From: an uncultured Clostridia bacterium
Lineage (GTDB): Bacteria > Bacillota > Clostridia > Oscillospirales > Acutalibacteraceae
Direction of reading: 5' to 3'
Assembly: GCA_947302895.1 (NCBI GenBank)
Contig: CAMYWU010000009.1
Location: forward strand, 1 to 15,650
DNA length: 15,650 nucleotides
Below the pieces are notes generated by a model. That model was not told the DNA's origin. It searched no databases and saw only the letters and a program-made list of their open reading frames with translations. Every line of letters starts with the position of its first letter. The stretch's first letter is position 1. The translations under genes and the position numbers were made by a program. This document shows, one piece after another, positions 15,054 through 15,650 of this stretch.

Positions 15054-15098
15054 CCCCTCATCCACCGCAAGCGGTTCCCCTTCCCCCGAGGGGGAAGG
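15054..15098. repeat. Right structured end of the DUF559 element (inverted copy)
   Basis: Read on the minus strand from 15098: the same 20-bp palindrome as the left end (identical over 20 bases), then an inner hairpin ACCGC-TT-GCGGT (15064-15075) whose bases differ from the left copy while the pairing is kept, then GGATGAGGGG (15054-15063). It lies 15 bases upstream of the preferred DUF559 start and may contribute its ribosome binding site. It is 63 bases from the gyrB stop. Confidence 0.88.
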
Positions 15099-15128
15099 TT
15101 GTTAAAAATCAAAGATTTGGAGCGTCGT

Positions 15129-15223
15129 TTGAACCTCGCCGTTTAACGCATTCCGTTTCTGTTAAATATCGAGATTCTGTACAAATTTTGCGTTTTTCTC
15201 AATAAATTCTCGGCGAGGTTCAA
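15129..15223. repeat. 13-bp inverted repeat bracketing the gyrB stop codon
   Basis: TTGAACCTCGCCG (15129-15141) is the exact reverse complement of CGGCGAGGTTCAA (15211-15223), with 69 bases between. The inner copy encodes part of the conserved GyrB NVEPRREF segment; the other lies 21 bases past the stop. In gyrB mRNA the arms could pair and enclose the stop codon. Confidence 0.7.
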
Positions 15224-15650
15224 CATTATCGCCCATAAGTATTGAAAAGTTCTCGCTTGCCTGCTCTGCATCCTCAATGGTAACGCGGAGCATTGTTCTG
15301 TATTCGGGGTCCATAGTTGTTTCCCAGAGCTGTTCGGGGTCCATCTCACCAAGACCTTTATATCTCTGAATATCGCAGCTTCCGCCAAATTCTTCAATAA
15401 GCGCATCCCTTTCCTCATCCGAGAAAGCGTAGGAGCTCTTTTTGCCCTTTGAAAGCTTGAAAAGCGGGGGCTGTGCAAGATAAACATAGCCGTTTTCAAT
15501 AATCTGAGGCATATAGCGGAAGAAGAAGGTTAAAAGAAGCGTTCTGATATGTGCGCCGTCAACATCGGCATCCGCCATAATAATTATCTTATGATAACGC
15601 AGCTTGTTGATATCAAAATCCTCGCCGATGCCTGTTCCGAGAGCCATAAC
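15162..15650 (-). CDS. gyrB: DNA gyrase subunit B, C-terminal part (5' end outside the window)
   Basis: GyrB is the ATPase subunit of gyrase. Only the last 163 residues are present, and the reading frame stays open to the window edge. They contain the end of the TOPRIM domain, with [10 protein letters not shown] and the metal-binding [18 protein letters not shown] (the DxDxD motif), then [12 protein letters not shown] and the strongly conserved [21 protein letters not shown] that contacts GyrA. The protein ends [21 protein letters not shown], the usual GyrB C-terminus. GyrB rather than ParE is supported by gyrA following in the same direction. The spacer to gyrA is widened to 555 bases by the DUF559 element. 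Confidence 0.96.
   Translation of the reverse strand, partial: VMALGTGIGEDFDINKLRYHKIIIMADADVDGAHIRTLLLTFFFRYMPQIIENGYVYLAQPPLFKLSKGKKSSYAFSDEERDALIEEFGGSCDIQRYKGLGEMDPEQLWETTMDPEYRTMLRVTIEDAEQASENFSILMGDNVEPRREFIEKNAKFVQNLDI

Larger units (their letters stand above)
14630..15098. mobile_element. Candidate repeat-bounded DUF559 mobile element in the gyrB-gyrA spacer
   Basis: A 469-bp unit consists of one AT-rich endonuclease-like gene between two inverted structured repeats. It separates gyrB from gyrA, which would otherwise be 86 bases apart. The outer edges are identical 20-bp palindromes. No target-site duplication is evident next to them (left flank AACCTTATAG, right flank TTGTTAAAAA), so DDE-type transposition is not supported. 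A REP/RAYT-like or homing-like way of spreading is an inference from structure only. Confidence 0.55.

Noticed and set aside
15038..15065. GTG start at 15065 for the DUF559 protein
   Set aside because: It would place the first codons inside the flanking structured repeat and add residues not typical of the family; ATG 15038 begins the conserved basic N-terminus.
15143..15499. A 118-codon minus-strand frame overlapping gyrB
   Set aside because: It is an alternative frame of the conserved GyrB C-terminus and has no independent support.

Overview
The window looks like a chromosomal segment from a low- to mid-GC Gram-positive bacterium of the class Clostridia, probably an Oscillospirales/Ruminococcaceae-type gut anaerobe. 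This rests on three things: the conserved order rpmH-rnpA-yidD-yidC-jag-mnmE-mnmG-rsmG-parB/noc, the nearby gyrB-gyrA pair, and the style of the proteins (LCP protein with a long charged cytosolic N-terminus, Jag/KhpB, Gram-positive-type YidC). The taxon is inferred from gene order and protein character, not from a database search.

Layout from left to right. Positions 1-7216 hold the replication-origin-associated housekeeping cluster, all on the minus strand: a partial parB/noc, rsmG, mnmG, mnmE, jag, yidC, yidD, rnpA and rpmH. Several genes overlap or touch (ATGA at rsmG/mnmG, TAA-GTG at yidD/yidC, a 14-bp overlap at yidD/rnpA). A consensus sigma-A-type promoter lies at 7343-7372 and a strong terminator after rsmG at 341-376. 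Two spacers in this operon carry degenerate 7-bp tandem arrays. Positions 7380-8935 hold a divergent plus-strand pair: a VanZ-like membrane protein overlapping an MTA/SAH nucleosidase (mtnN). Positions 8966-10394 hold an XRE regulator and a histidine-phosphatase gene that diverge from a shared 166-bp promoter region with a dyad. Positions 10446-15650 return to the minus strand: an LCP-family cell-wall ligase, gyrA and the 3' part of gyrB.

Two items stand out. First, the gyrB-gyrA spacer holds a compact element (14630-15098): an AT-rich DUF559/Vsr-like endonuclease gene bounded by inverted copies of a structured repeat. Each repeat has an identical 20-bp palindrome, a second hairpin whose sequence differs but whose pairing is kept, and a shared 10-bp tail. 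It resembles a REP-type repeat/nuclease unit and is my best candidate for an undescribed system. Second, gyrA is split by a one-base deletion in an A run near codon 481. The other frame continues the protein perfectly, so this is most likely a sequencing or assembly error in an essential gene.

Functionally, the left block covers ribosome and RNase P components, membrane-protein insertion, tRNA wobble-uridine modification (MnmE and MnmG act as one complex), rRNA methylation and chromosome segregation. The right block covers DNA supercoiling and wall-polymer attachment. gyrBA and the rpmH block read in the same direction, unlike the textbook divergent layout around oriC, and no DnaA-box cluster is visible between them.
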